Counted from the first letter of the stretch, positions 18,101-26,193 are shown. The stretch: 64,000 bases of DNA from CAZCTO01 sp964501725 (GCA_964501725.1 CAZCTO010000005.1:62001-126000), one strand, 5' to 3'. Made by a program: numbers and translations. The notes: a model not told the origin generated them from the sequence alone.

Positions 18101-20672
18101 AATTCTGCAAAAGTATCCAGTACGCAATTCGAACAAATAAATGCCGGACTTTATTTATCAGCGCACCCAGAATCGTATTGAGCAGATTGACGGTAAGCTC
18201 AAAAAACAGAAACAACATCCAGATCCACGGCGCTTCCGGAACCAGAATGATGTTACAAAGAATAAGTATCAGCTGTGCCGGGTGCATCAGACTTCGTCTC
18301 AGATTATCGAGCATTTTCCATTTGGACAGCAGATTGATTCTGCTTGTTTTTTTAAGGTACGGCAGCAACTGCCAATCCCCCCTGATCCAGCGGTGTTCGC
18401 GCTTGATGTACGCCTCGATACATGTCGGCACTTTGTCCATCAGTTTAATTCCGCTGGCAAAAGCACATCGCGTGATGCTTCCCTCCAGGAGATCGTGACT
18501 GAGAACGGTATTATCCGGAATCTGACGATTAAGTAAACGGTGGAACGCACGGAGGTGATAGATTCCTTTTCCTGCGTAAATGCCCTCGTTAAAGGTGTCC
18601 TGGTAAACGTCGGATACAATCGACGAGTAAGGATCAAAGCCGGCCTGACCGGACATCATTACCTGGAAAAGACCGGCAGACGGCGCAGGAATACGGTTGC
18701 CGATTTCGGACTGCACAATGACATAACCGGATTTTACGCGGGATCCAACCGCATCCAATATCGGTTGATTCAGAGGATGTTCAATCACTGAGATCAATTT
18801 GGAAGCGCTGTCCTGCGGCAATTCGGTGTCCGCGTCCAGTGTAATAACATATTTGATCGACGAAAACATCTTCGGATCGCCGACCGGAATACGGTATCTT
18901 GAGTCCGGTTCACCCAGAAGCAGTGCGTTAAAGCCTTCGAGTTTTCCGCGCTTCCGCTCCCAACCCATCCAACAATCCTGAACCGGATTCCATTCCCGTT
19001 CCCTGTAAAACAATGAAAAAAGAGGCATTTTGGCAGGGTAGCGACGATTGAGTGCCATGATCTCTTCCTGCGTGGCAAGCAATATTTCCTCATCCTGTCG
19101 CATGGTCTGCGTTTTCGAATCACAGAAATCCAAAAGCAGCGCAAAAAACAAGTTGTTCTTCCGGTTCGCGAGGTAATGTCTTTCCAGTGTAGCCACTGTA
19201 TTTCGCGCACCGGAAATGCTCGAAATAATAATTGGCATCACAATAAATGTCCTGCAGGAATCCGGAATTTCTTGCTCAAAATCCATCGCCAATGTGACTT
19301 TCGGAGTGACCATCCGGGTAAAAATACTGTTAATCAGATAGACTGCGATACCGGATGATGGAATGATCATGCATAACATGAAGATCAACCGGGCGAGACT
19401 GAAGTTAAATATCCCGATTCCGGCGATCCACAGAACCAGAGGTATAATTCCCAGCGTCAGAGTAATAATCAACGCAAAGTATGCAGCCTTGCGGGCAATT
19501 TTGAGAATGTCCCGAAGTCCTTTACTCGCGACGGGTTTTCCGGTAATCATTTCCCGCAGATAGGGTTGTCCGTCTCCGACCAGATAGGCTCCGACATGCG
19601 TCGCATTCGTAATTTTCCCGTTTCCGTCCTTCGAGTCGCAAAGTGTCAACACCATTCTTGCGACTTCTCTCTCCCCCACCTTATGCCGTGATGCAAATTT
19701 GACGGCCGCGCGTCGATATCTGGCCCGGGTCGGCCCGTCCATATGAAGATAAATGCCCGCCGGATCTTTGCCGAGGATGGATTCCAACACGGAAACCTTT
19801 GAAAAGTAACGATCAATCTCAATGTCCGAAACTTCTTCGAGGCTTTCAATCAATGCACTGATTGTCGACTCGGTTTCGGATTCGAAAAGTCTCTCTTGTT
19901 CCGTGATGTCTAAAAGAAGTCCCGGCCCGGCTTCTTTGGGAACTCCGAAAATCTCGGCCAAAAAGTCCGCGATATCCGTGCGGTTCACCGAAAGCCCCTT
20001 CAACCGATAAATCAAATGTGAGGTGAAAGTATGATTTCTCACGTCGCGCTTAGTGATTTTCTTCTTCATCAGCGACATCGCCTGCATGTCATTCCGAATC
20101 AAAAGCGGAGCGATTTTATTGATCAGGTCATTGGCCTTAACCTTGTTCTTAATGGCCGGGATAATTCGTTTGGATTCCTCAATAATCTTATCTAAAAGGC
20201 AAAAACTGAGCGCATCCGGAAGCATGCTCAGCTCGGCGGTTGTAAGAATCTGAACGGACTGATACTCATTTATAAGATCAATTACCGAATCTTCATTCAG
20301 GTGCATGTTCGAACTTAATATGATCTCACGCGCAATCAGATATACTCGCGGATAACCACTGTTCGGGCCGCTCCGTACGATGGGGAGCCCCCGGAAATTG
20401 TCCGCTCCGCCCTTCGACTGGAAAGCCTTCAAATTCAGATATAGGCGGTGGTAATTTTCGAAAAGCCAGCGCGAGGCCGGAATCAGAGTAATCATGCCCG
20501 GCGGAAAATGCGACAGCTTCACGCGCATGACTTGAAGTCCGAAGTAATTGCCGATATGCGCCAGACGAATTTTAAAAGAAGGCGCCGGTGAAGCCCCTTC
20601 ATGTTGACAAGCCGCATTACGCATCCGGCTGTATACAAAGCTTTTGGATGAATCCGGAAAATGTTCCTGCAT
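12168..20672 (-). CDS. ndvB: Cyclic beta-1,2-glucan synthase (NdvB-like)
   Basis: About 2,834 residues, the largest gene here. An N-terminal cytoplasmic region is followed by membrane helices and a GT84 glucosyltransferase domain with LDADTELPQDSASKL (about 611) and the acceptor motif HRWIRGDWQ (about 762), then more helices, a glycoamylase-like domain (FVSWSGSMFEYLMPNLVM) and a C-terminal GH94 phosphorylase-like domain with GDWNDGMN (about 2507) carrying the catalytic aspartate. This order matches NdvB/Cgs enzymes that build beta-1,2-glucan on themselves, trim it and cyclise it. The start at MQEHFPDSS has GGAGG 8 bases upstream; the longer frame does not. The best-studied members are in Rhizobiaceae and Brucella (periplasmic osmoregulated glucans); in a monoderm the product would be exported or wall-associated. 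No exporter of the NdvA type is adjacent. Confidence 0.93.
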   Translation of the reverse strand: MQEHFPDSSKSFVYSRMRNAACQHEGASPAPSFKIRLAHIGNYFGLQVMRVKLSHFPPGMITLIPASRWLFENYHRLYLNLKAFQSKGGADNFRGLPIVRSGPNSGYPRVYLIAREIILSSNMHLNEDSVIDLINEYQSVQILTTAELSMLPDALSFCLLDKIIEESKRIIPAIKNKVKANDLINKIAPLLIRNDMQAMSLMKKKITKRDVRNHTFTSHLIYRLKGLSVNRTDIADFLAEIFGVPKEAGPGLLLDITEQERLFESETESTISALIESLEEVSDIEIDRYFSKVSVLESILGKDPAGIYLHMDGPTRARYRRAAVKFASRHKVGEREVARMVLTLCDSKDGNGKITNATHVGAYLVGDGQPYLREMITGKPVASKGLRDILKIARKAAYFALIITLTLGIIPLVLWIAGIGIFNFSLARLIFMLCMIIPSSGIAVYLINSIFTRMVTPKVTLAMDFEQEIPDSCRTFIVMPIIISSISGARNTVATLERHYLANRKNNLFFALLLDFCDSKTQTMRQDEEILLATQEEIMALNRRYPAKMPLFSLFYREREWNPVQDCWMGWERKRGKLEGFNALLLGEPDSRYRIPVGDPKMFSSIKYVITLDADTELPQDSASKLISVIEHPLNQPILDAVGSRVKSGYVIVQSEIGNRIPAPSAGLFQVMMSGQAGFDPYSSIVSDVYQDTFNEGIYAGKGIYHLRAFHRLLNRQIPDNTVLSHDLLEGSITRCAFASGIKLMDKVPTCIEAYIKREHRWIRGDWQLLPYLKKTSRINLLSKWKMLDNLRRSLMHPAQLILILCNIILVPEAPWIWMLFLFFELTVNLLNTILGALINKVRHLFVRIAYWILLQNLFDITLQSFYRLILMPVRAYFSIDAIVRTLYRLLISQKKLLEWQTAESVEKNASHNLQSYFRLMWQTYIPAGALIYGMTLPAFLWVKVVFAALAVLFIFSPMIAALSEKQIPREIKRFSSKEQIARIRQLAVRIWRYFSDYSDKDHNYLCPDHMQEVPGPKTANRTSPTNIGLQFLATLSARDLGYLGLIDLVDSCERTLSVVRKMPVWNGHLYNWYDTETLRVIEPQYVSTVDSGNFLAHLLTLKAALKSLIRSPVFGKSTLQGFSDLLEADEEGDEPIQKPGKPKKQKEDITALPTTDTEKMIAYLRRCEDDKMPQDQKITVLFLCIDALLPDLNMGKSIAGFCAGLQKDRDLLATGQPSNLLKSPETLAGEGNTAAVLLINRIEKMMSDISRMVKTANFKPLFDSRKKLFHIGYHVSMQKPDRGHYDLLASEARLSSFLAIAKGDVPKKHWMTLGRPMTLVRGTPAFVSWSGSMFEYLMPNLVMQVPPGSVMDQSCWAAVTSQVKYGKKMQFPWGISESQYYIFDNNANYQYGPFGVGKMRLQPSLKPIRVVAPYATLLALGTVPRKALRNIERLYASGAGGKYGLHEALDFSRPDTKTMKPYLVVQSYMTHHLGMSLASINNWLSNNILQTRFHSEPMIRANEILLEERFTSPMVTIASIGYSIDVESRELELEEIETRICSAINTPFPYAHILSNGHYQLMMTSKGDGFSACDHIMINRWRPDQQNGGNGTYIYIRETGTGRLWSSTYFPVMIRPDSYRATFSHDKVEYERKDGQISTHTEITLSPVDQLEIRKVTLANHGQRTVSLELTSYLEPVIDEWMADLSHPAYSKLFVETSYMSDRKLLVASRRPRDPKDKGRYVMHMIRMESVPVQPTRFETSRNDFIGRGGSLSSPNALKPGNNLVQKGGTPTDPIMSLQVTVTIPPGRSTVISFITGFCPSMNDVMSLCDKLTARLSVEDIFKISRTSSLLEIEYLKIRSVQLTAIQNLVGAIYYPTNVFKNAEDIIVKNCLGQNGLWKFGISGDNPVLLLRIADVKEMDTLRDVLLAYEFLRLQKIRTDLVILNEAEGGYDDSLQQMIFEQTVTVRVYEHSLSRLGIFVLRACQISEDEINLLLTVARVVFTPQTGIYFRNVTLPWSEEVSSEIIPLSSGGKPESPASRDTGHLADPVPEFFNGIGGFVQDGSEYEIRLKEGIRTPVPWINVIANERFGFLISEIGSGFTWSGNSRENKLTTWYNDPVLTPVSEAVYVRNKANGAIISPYALVPGAEGSFRIRHGFGYSVFSRKDTRIGLTMTVFAAKEDTVKLMLLDIENNTSEMLDLSVAFYAEWVLGTFRELTERYIVTDFDPNTELLTARNAYTEKNTGQLAFQFVNEPISAFTGDRKAFIGEQGSVRFPEGLSVSGLTGDVGAGYDPCGVIMSDLRIQAGKSQTILFGLGHAENKEAADGLAKRFRLITNARKELAEVRNFWGKLPGNITIRTPDRAMDILMNGWIPYQVITCRLRARAAFYQCGGAYGFRDQLQDVLSVMDFDSQLTRKQILLCASRQFVAGDVQHWWHPGGVGVRTRISDDLLWLPYVTAEYIRYTGDASILNEQVPFLDEKPLEDDRHEMVSTPLPTEHTADLYTHCILAIEHACRMGPHGIPLIKGGDWNDGMNLVGQKGQGESVWLGWFLSVVLKQFAGICKFRDDNERADQYRHTEKEIVSHIETNAWDGQWYLRAFFDNGESIGSSQNEECRIDSISQSWAVLSEEADKSRATMALRSANRMLVNNEDGIILLLTPPFNLSKNSPGYISGYNPGIRENGGQYTHAAVWLAMAFCEINDGEEAYRLINMLNPIQATADFRLANRYEKEPYIMTADVSSGYPNSGKGGWSWYTGAAGWFYRAVIRNFLGFKKEGQYLTIDPCVSSVFGRYQIEYSYGSALYEITIMKSVDGSEEGALMVLDGQKKKGNRLKLNDDGNVHHVEIHLKNKPIPG

Positions 20673-20823
20673 GTCGGAGTCCTCCGGGAGGTACTGCAAC
20701 CTGCCGCAACAAAACCGTTGCGAAACGATCGGCCGACGCGATGCATATGACTCTCTGTGCGCGCACAGGTAAGTATACGTTATTCCATCTGAAATCAGCG
20801 CCAATATTGTAAATTTCTCTTAT

Positions 20824-20829
20824 ATTATA
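20824..20829 (-). promoter_or_regulatory. Candidate -10 box upstream of glucan synthase gene
   Basis: A perfect TATAAT on the minus strand, about 150 bases before the chosen start codon. The hexamer 18 bases upstream (TGAGCA) matches the -35 consensus only weakly. Confidence 0.4.
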
Positions 20830-20875
20830 ACACAGATTTTATCTCTTTGCTCAGCCTCAGGTTGCCTGTCAGGCA

Positions 20876-22432
20876 TCAATCCGCGGAAACCAGAACCCTG
20901 ATCTTACTCAGATTGAAAATCTTCCAATTGTCGGCAATCTCTTTTTCATATCCGATACTATGGTACTCAGGATATTTGTGATCATGCCGGCCGAAGTAGT
21001 TTGAATCGACGATGGCATGGAACTCGTCCATTTCGACCATCATATCTTCATTGATTTTGTCTATTATCCTGTCTTCATTTTCGAGCACAACCCGAATCGA
21101 ATCCGCGGAACCCGTTAGATAAGTCGCATCCAGTTTAGGAAGGTTTCCGTCAAGATACCGGTCGATATTGGTTTTCGCGATCCAGAATCCCGGCACGGAG
21201 TAATTGACCAGAACTAACGCAGTAACACAGGCAATCAGGCCGAATTTCAGGAGCGGAAACTGATTTTTCAATTCCTTAACCAGCAAAAACACAAAGAGAA
21301 TTGCCATAAGAAACATGAACGCAGTCACAAGATACCGGCTCTCGGATAACCCGTATGCCTCCATGTAAAGGAACATTCTTCTCAGTGCGGAAGCCAGTTG
21401 AACGGTGCTCAGAGCGAGGAGAAGAACAGACAATCCCCGAATGACTTTCCCGGCCGATCCGACCCTCGTCGTATAACGAATCGTGAGCAATATCATACCT
21501 GCGTTAAGCACCGATATAAACGCCAGTTCAAAAAATCCGCTCCTCGCATATTCCGCATAAGTCAGGTTACCCGGAAGATCCCCCGCCCATGCGCCGAACA
21601 GGTAAACAGACTGTATCGCCGCATAAATCAAATAAAGAATATTTACGAGTCCGAGGACAATGATGGCCGAAAGCGACGGAATATGAGTTGTTTTTTCATC
21701 AAATGAGCCGGATCCATTATTTAAGTGCAATTTTTTGATGCGATAACTCCATACCACGCTGGCCGCAAACGGCATGATCATCAGGAACAGAAAAACACGG
21801 CCGAACAACTTCGTAAAAATATTAATATTGATTCCGCTGATGACTTCCTCAACAAAATTCCCGAAAACCGCATCCGACTGCGCAAGTAGCAAGGAGAGCA
21901 CCAGGATGAGCGGGATACTGACTAAAAGTGCCAGCACAATTTGCACAATGACCTTCCCGAGCCGCTTCCCGGTTTGACCGTCGCCCGAATGTTCGGAATC
22001 AGTCGAAATTTCCCTCATCTCTTTAAACGGTTCCGCGACGGAAAGGAGCGGTCTTAAAACATATCCGGCGAAAAGCTCAGGCAGGAAGCCTTTTTCACCG
22101 ATACCGCACAGGTCGCCGCAGGCTCTTTGCAGAAACAATATGCCCATCATCACAATGAGCGACTGGAAGTTAATAACGATCAAGCCGGGTGTATCAAACA
22201 AAGTAAAACTAAGCGCAACCAAAATCACTCCTGTTGTCAGGAAGACCTGGAGCCCGAACTGTTTTTCTCCTCTTTTCGGAAGGCCGACAGCCAGAAGAAA
22301 TCCCCCGAGCAGAATCAGAAACATCAGTGTCACTCCGACATGCGCGGCGCCATCGCCGTAGAAAAAGAATTCAACCAGAGCTGCAGCTCCCAATGCGGCG
22401 GCAATCAATGTACGTATGAATTTCATGTTCAT
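20876..22432 (-). CDS. DUF4173 (DUF4153-like) integral membrane protein
   Basis: 518 residues with about 12 hydrophobic segments. A leading block of five helices, the loop with FLPELFAGYVLRPLLSVAEPFKEM, and later helices including YRIKKLHL, YAEYARSGFFELAFISVLNAGMILLTIRY fit the DUF4173 family (the motif E-Y-A-R-x-G-F-F-E-L is characteristic). The first ATG overlaps the preceding XRE gene stop as ATGA; a second ATG six bases on has better spacing from GGAGGAG and may be the true start. Function is unknown. Co-transcription with the XRE and DUF2975 genes is clear from spacing. Confidence 0.8.
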   Translation of the reverse strand: MNMKFIRTLIAAALGAAALVEFFFYGDGAAHVGVTLMFLILLGGFLLAVGLPKRGEKQFGLQVFLTTGVILVALSFTLFDTPGLIVINFQSLIVMMGILFLQRACGDLCGIGEKGFLPELFAGYVLRPLLSVAEPFKEMREISTDSEHSGDGQTGKRLGKVIVQIVLALLVSIPLILVLSLLLAQSDAVFGNFVEEVISGININIFTKLFGRVFLFLMIMPFAASVVWSYRIKKLHLNNGSGSFDEKTTHIPSLSAIIVLGLVNILYLIYAAIQSVYLFGAWAGDLPGNLTYAEYARSGFFELAFISVLNAGMILLTIRYTTRVGSAGKVIRGLSVLLLALSTVQLASALRRMFLYMEAYGLSESRYLVTAFMFLMAILFVFLLVKELKNQFPLLKFGLIACVTALVLVNYSVPGFWIAKTNIDRYLDGNLPKLDATYLTGSADSIRVVLENEDRIIDKINEDMMVEMDEFHAIVDSNYFGRHDHKYPEYHSIGYEKEIADNWKIFNLSKIRVLVSAD

Positions 22433-22641
22433 TTCTCCTCCGGAATGTATTCCAGTATATCTCCGGGCTGACATTCAAGCACGCGGCAAATCGCCTCGAG
22501 TGTCGAAAACCGAATCGCTTTGGCATGATCATTCTTGAGTATGGACAGATTCGCCTGTGAAAGATCAATTCTTTCCGCAAGTTCCGCCAAGCTGATCTTT
22601 TTCTTAGCCATTTCCACATCCAGTCGAATTAATATCGGCAT
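22429..22641 (-). CDS. Small XRE/Cro-type helix-turn-helix regulator
   Basis: 70 residues. MAKKKISLAELAERIDLSQANLSILKNDHAKAIRFSTLEAICRVLECQPGDILEY is a complete five-helix Cro/CI-type DNA-binding domain with almost nothing else, like YozG. The start at MPILIRLD follows GGAGG; the longer frame overlaps the DUF2975 gene. It starts 11 bases after the DUF2975 stop. YozG-type regulators are commonly paired with DUF2975 membrane proteins; the target is unknown and could be this operon. Confidence 0.88.
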   Translation of the reverse strand: MPILIRLDVEMAKKKISLAELAERIDLSQANLSILKNDHAKAIRFSTLEAICRVLECQPGDILEYIPEEK

Positions 22642-22652
22642 AGTTCCTCCTG

Positions 22653-23120
22653 TCACACGGTAAGCTCGTGCTCTTCCCAAATCTTAGCCGCCTTCTTGAA
22701 AACATCCGAGAGAATGAAGGCAATCAGCGCGGCCAGCGCAAACAGCCCGGCTCCGGTAATGGTCAAGAGTGTGTTATACATAAATATCTTGACGAGAAAA
22801 GCCGCCGCGATGCATAAGCACAGCAAGCCCAATCGAAAAAAACGGATACTGTTCCGGGCATCGAACGGCTGGTTCCTTTCTAGTGTCCGGAGGATCAAGT
22901 GCCCCTGCAGAAGAATTCCCAGCGCGAATGCCCCGCAGATATATAAGAAAACCAAAACGAAATTATAGGGCTCATACTCGACAAATGTCTTCGCGAAAAT
23001 ATCCATGATATATCGCGTCAGCCACGGCAGAGAAATCAGCACACCCACATTGACCAAAATACAAAAATCCGTAAAGACTCGAAGGATAAACGAAAGACCT
23101 CTTTTACCGATGGACTCCAT
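22653..23120 (-). CDS. DUF2975 membrane protein
   Basis: About 155 residues with four membrane helices (roughly 10-32, 50-75, 95-115, 120-140); the segment between helices 2 and 3 (LERNQPFDARNSIRFFRLG) is the DUF2975 hallmark. The ATG at 23120 has AGGTG upstream; an in-frame TTG 18 bases earlier is less likely. First gene of the DUF2975-XRE-DUF4173 operon. Function is not known. Confidence 0.85.
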   Translation of the reverse strand: MESIGKRGLSFILRVFTDFCILVNVGVLISLPWLTRYIMDIFAKTFVEYEPYNFVLVFLYICGAFALGILLQGHLILRTLERNQPFDARNSIRFFRLGLLCLCIAAAFLVKIFMYNTLLTITGAGLFALAALIAFILSDVFKKAAKIWEEHELTV

Positions 23121-23370
23121 GCATACACCTGCTTTCAACTGCCCGCAATGCCAAACGTGTCATATTCAAATGGCATTCTAAAGATTCGTGATGACCTCAT
23201 CATACAACGGGCTCTATCGAAAAGCAATAGATAATTATCGATTATCAATAAATTTATGTCGTATTGCGATATTTATGCGGTCTGTAGTTATTATGTTAAA
23301 TTGCGTAGAAAGGCAAAAAAGAGTGCAACAACACGTTACCGGTGCTTACGCATGCAACTTTTCCTTATGA

Positions 23371-23967
23371 TTAACTTGGGGTGGTCGGCGCATTCTTATC
23401 CAACTTAACTCCGTTCTTATCATAAAGTTTTTCAAGTCTCGCTATTTCACCGTAAAGAAATTCTCTGAAGCTTGGCCATTCCTGAAGAATGGCCGTTGAT
23501 CTTTCGGCACATCTGAAAACCCTGTTATGATTTGATGATTTTGCACTCAAATCAAATATGAGCCGCGATCCATCCCAACCATAATTTCCAAAAAAGAGCC
23601 ATGCGTTAGGGCATCCTTCGGGTCTCTCATTATTAAGGTCCGAAAGATCATCGGGTTGAATCACACCTTTTCTGCCTCTGCCGTATGTTGCTCTCCATCC
23701 CCATAGACTCAGACTGTCCGAAAAAAGAATTATCCCGTTTGCATAATGAAGGAACTCTCTATATTCACTTGGGAATGGCAAAGGGAATTTCTTCTCATAG
23801 CCCTCTATTTCAGAGTCTGAAAGTCCGGCGTATATTATGTGCAGCCATGCCTGCGAAGTACCATGAGGCGCCGGAGATAACATCTTCGTTCCATTGGGTA
23901 ATAGTCGTATTCCTTTGGCAGCCCATTTATCCAGGAGCCCGAAAATTGATTTTATGTTAGATTCCAT
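23371..23967 (-). CDS. SMI1/KNR4 (SUKH) family protein
   Basis: 198 residues. The central part (LSDSEIEGYEKKFPLPFPSEYREFLHYANGIILFSDSLSLWG) is a clear SUKH fold start with the LP.. .Y..FL...NG pattern, and LFFGNYGWDGSRLIFDL fits the later strands. SUKH proteins are often immunity proteins for secreted or contact-dependent toxins, but many stand alone. GGGGA precedes the ATG. No toxin or secretion gene is adjacent on either side, so an immunity role is only an inference. Base composition is somewhat more AT-rich than its neighbours. Confidence 0.8.
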   Translation of the reverse strand: MESNIKSIFGLLDKWAAKGIRLLPNGTKMLSPAPHGTSQAWLHIIYAGLSDSEIEGYEKKFPLPFPSEYREFLHYANGIILFSDSLSLWGWRATYGRGRKGVIQPDDLSDLNNERPEGCPNAWLFFGNYGWDGSRLIFDLSAKSSNHNRVFRCAERSTAILQEWPSFREFLYGEIARLEKLYDKNGVKLDKNAPTTPS

Positions 23968-24336
23968 TCATATTCCCCGTTTATCTTTGACTCCAATTTA
24001 ACAGGTTCAATTATATATGCCAAACTTTTAGGAGTTGGAAGCATTTCCATTATATTATGTTCTGTTGTGGCACACTACAGTTGCAACCGCCTATTTTAGT
24101 ATACAAAAAACCGGGGATAGATGAAATTAAGCAAGTTCGGGAAGGACACAGATATCCAAGAAGTATCGTTTGAATAAATACTCAAGAAATTTACCTATCT
24201 CCTTACTCCACGATGTATAGAAGAATATCCTTTACATTGGTACACTGTATTTAGAATTAGAATGCCTGCGAATGGGAAGCTGATCACGTATGTCCGGCAG
24301 GCAACATACGTACTTTCGGGTGAATCAGAGGTAAGC
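23968..24336. other. AT-rich intergenic gap, no gene seen
   Basis: About 370 bases between the SUKH gene (pointing left) and the acyltransferase-like gene (pointing right). Both promoters must lie here. No open frame with a plausible ribosome binding site, no clear hairpin and no repeat was seen; stop codons are frequent in all frames. Confidence 0.6.
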
Positions 24337-25185
24337 ATGAAGCGCAAAGACGGAAGACTCCTTAAATCCATCGGCCCATTCGAGAAGCTGTATCCCTACA
24401 TCATTGACCGCAGAAGCGAAGCGCAGGTTTTTGCCAAGCAGCAGATCCATGCGGAACCGATTGATTCGTACATTCATGCAAAGCGCGCGCAGGATATCAA
24501 GATCAACTATTTGCATGTTTTTATAGCAGTCTTTCTGCGGGTGATCGCGCAACGTCCGAACCTGAACCGTTTTGTCGTGAACAGCAGGATTTATGCCCGC
24601 AATGGTATTCATTTTTCCATGGTCGTCAAGCGGTCACTGACGGATACCGGGCCCGAAACTACCGTGAAAATTCCATTCACCGGTCATGAAACGATTTTTG
24701 AAGTCATCGACATCATCAACAAGGTGATCACCGAAGCCAGGGAGAATCCGGACGAGACAGACACCGATAAGCTCGTGAACACCATCATGTCGGCGCCGGG
24801 GTTTTTCAAAAAAACACTCGTCGGAATGTTCAAGTGGCTGGACCGTCATAATATGCTTCCTAAGAGCGTCCTGGATGTCAGTCCGTTCCATTCGACCCTT
24901 TTCCTTACGTATCTCAAGTCAATCAAGACGAATTATGTCTATCACCATCAGTACAATCTCGGGACGGCGGGCACATTTGCCGCGATCGGCCAAACGGAAA
25001 TGATGCCGGTTGTTGAAGACGGCCGCGTCGTTGCGCGAAAATGCTGCGAAATCGGCTACACGTTTGACGATCGCATTTGCGACGGACTTTATCTGGCCAA
25101 CTCACTGAAGCTTGCCCAGAAATACTTAAATGATTTGACTTTACTGGAAACGCCTCTGGAAGAGGTGGTTGAAGACGTTAAATAA
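24337..25185 (+). CDS. Stand-alone 2-oxoacid dehydrogenase E2-like acyltransferase domain protein
   Basis: 282 residues. The layout resembles the catalytic (CAT-fold) domain of E2 acyltransferases without lipoyl or E3-binding domains: IKINYLHVFIAVFLRVIAQRPNLNRFVVNSRIYARNGIHFSMVVKR corresponds to the core strands, and GYTFDDRICDGLYLANSLK sits where E2 enzymes have the H-x-x-x-D-G active-site motif. Here the histidine position appears to be T/F, while D-G is kept. The start at MKRKDGRL has AGAGGT 5 bases upstream, whereas the first ATG of the frame has none. No dehydrogenase subunits are nearby. It may act on a small-molecule acyl acceptor or have lost catalysis; the fold call is moderately sure. 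Confidence 0.65.
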   Translation: MKRKDGRLLKSIGPFEKLYPYIIDRRSEAQVFAKQQIHAEPIDSYIHAKRAQDIKINYLHVFIAVFLRVIAQRPNLNRFVVNSRIYARNGIHFSMVVKRSLTDTGPETTVKIPFTGHETIFEVIDIINKVITEARENPDETDTDKLVNTIMSAPGFFKKTLVGMFKWLDRHNMLPKSVLDVSPFHSTLFLTYLKSIKTNYVYHHQYNLGTAGTFAAIGQTEMMPVVEDGRVVARKCCEIGYTFDDRICDGLYLANSLKLAQKYLNDLTLLETPLEEVVEDVK

Positions 25186-25257
25186 GCAAATAAAGTCCGG
25201 TCGGTTAAGGGCCGCGGGATACTCTTTCCCGCATAAAGTGCTTGATTTCCGCGGCGA

Positions 25258-26046
25258 TCAGGATGCCGGTCCGGACATGCTCTTGTATCGACGTATGTTA
25301 TCTTCGTTTAAAAACTCATACGCTTCATTAATTTTCTGGAATTGAGCGGTCGCGTCTGATGCACTGTTGACGTCCGGATGATATTGCTTGGCTTTCTTGC
25401 GGTATGCCAGTTTGATGCGGCTCTCGTCGGTTGTGACCGGGATGCCGAGCGTGGCGCAGCTCTTCTCGTATTGGCTCTTAAAATCTACATAGGGATTGCT
25501 CGATGTGCCAGAGGAATACCCGGACCCGGCTCCGCCGTACCCGGTGCCGAAGCCGCCGAATCCGCCCTGCCAGCCCCTGAAACGCTCTTCCCACATGCGT
25601 TGCTCCCGGGCGCGACGTTCCCATTCACGTCTTGCCTGCTCTGCTTTTTCGGCATAATAGGCTCCTTTGTGGTATTGGTAAGAACGTTTGGTTTGCTTGT
25701 CCGAATTCTTCAGGTATTCGGCGCGTCCGAACAGGAATCGCGAGCTGACTTCCTCATAATCTTTAATTCTGCCCACTATGATCGCCCCGAGAATCGGAAA
25801 TGCGATAATCAGAATCAGGATCAGCAGTACAAGCGGATGTGACAGAAGCCATTCGCCGAGGAACATGACTAATAAAAACGCAAAAAGGCACCCGCCCACG
25901 CTCAGTATTAAAAAGCATCCCTTCAAAAAACTCTTGGCCAGAAGTATTCCGGTCTCGATGAGATACACCAGTCCTCTCAGGATGAACCGGTTCGCGACGG
26001 CGATCCCGTATACGATTTTTCCCAGAATTTTCTTGATGAATCTCAT
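25258..26046 (-). CDS. Membrane-anchored J-domain protein
   Basis: 262 residues: two or three N-terminal membrane helices (about 20-85), a charged coiled segment (YHKGAYYAEKAEQARREWERRAREQ), a glycine-rich linker (GGFGGFGTGYGGAGSGYSSG) and a C-terminal J domain with HPD at residues 223-225 (KKAKQYHPDVN). The J domain would contact DnaK in the cytoplasm. The order is the reverse of DnaJ, and the zinc and client-binding domains are missing, so it is a dedicated co-chaperone tied to the membrane rather than DnaJ. The start at MRFIKKIL is chosen for AAGGAAA upstream. Confidence 0.85.
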   Translation of the reverse strand: MRFIKKILGKIVYGIAVANRFILRGLVYLIETGILLAKSFLKGCFLILSVGGCLFAFLLVMFLGEWLLSHPLVLLILILIIAFPILGAIIVGRIKDYEEVSSRFLFGRAEYLKNSDKQTKRSYQYHKGAYYAEKAEQARREWERRAREQRMWEERFRGWQGGFGGFGTGYGGAGSGYSSGTSSNPYVDFKSQYEKSCATLGIPVTTDESRIKLAYRKKAKQYHPDVNSASDATAQFQKINEAYEFLNEDNIRRYKSMSGPAS

Positions 26047-26150
26047 GTGTTTCCTTTCTTTTGGGTCACGAGCGAAATTAGAATCATTGTATCGCATTTT
26101 CGCGGGGAGGTGACATGAATTTTAGCCATGGATTATGGCAGCAGCAGAAA

Positions 26151-26170
26151 AGCGCCCTTTTCAAGGCGCT
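26151..26170 (-). terminator. Terminator after the TetR gene
   Basis: AGCGCC/GGCGCT stem with an 8-base loop, followed on the minus strand by TTTT, 24-43 bases past the TetR stop codon. Confidence 0.65.
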
Positions 26171-26193
26171 CCTGCGGTTTGACGAAACCAAAA

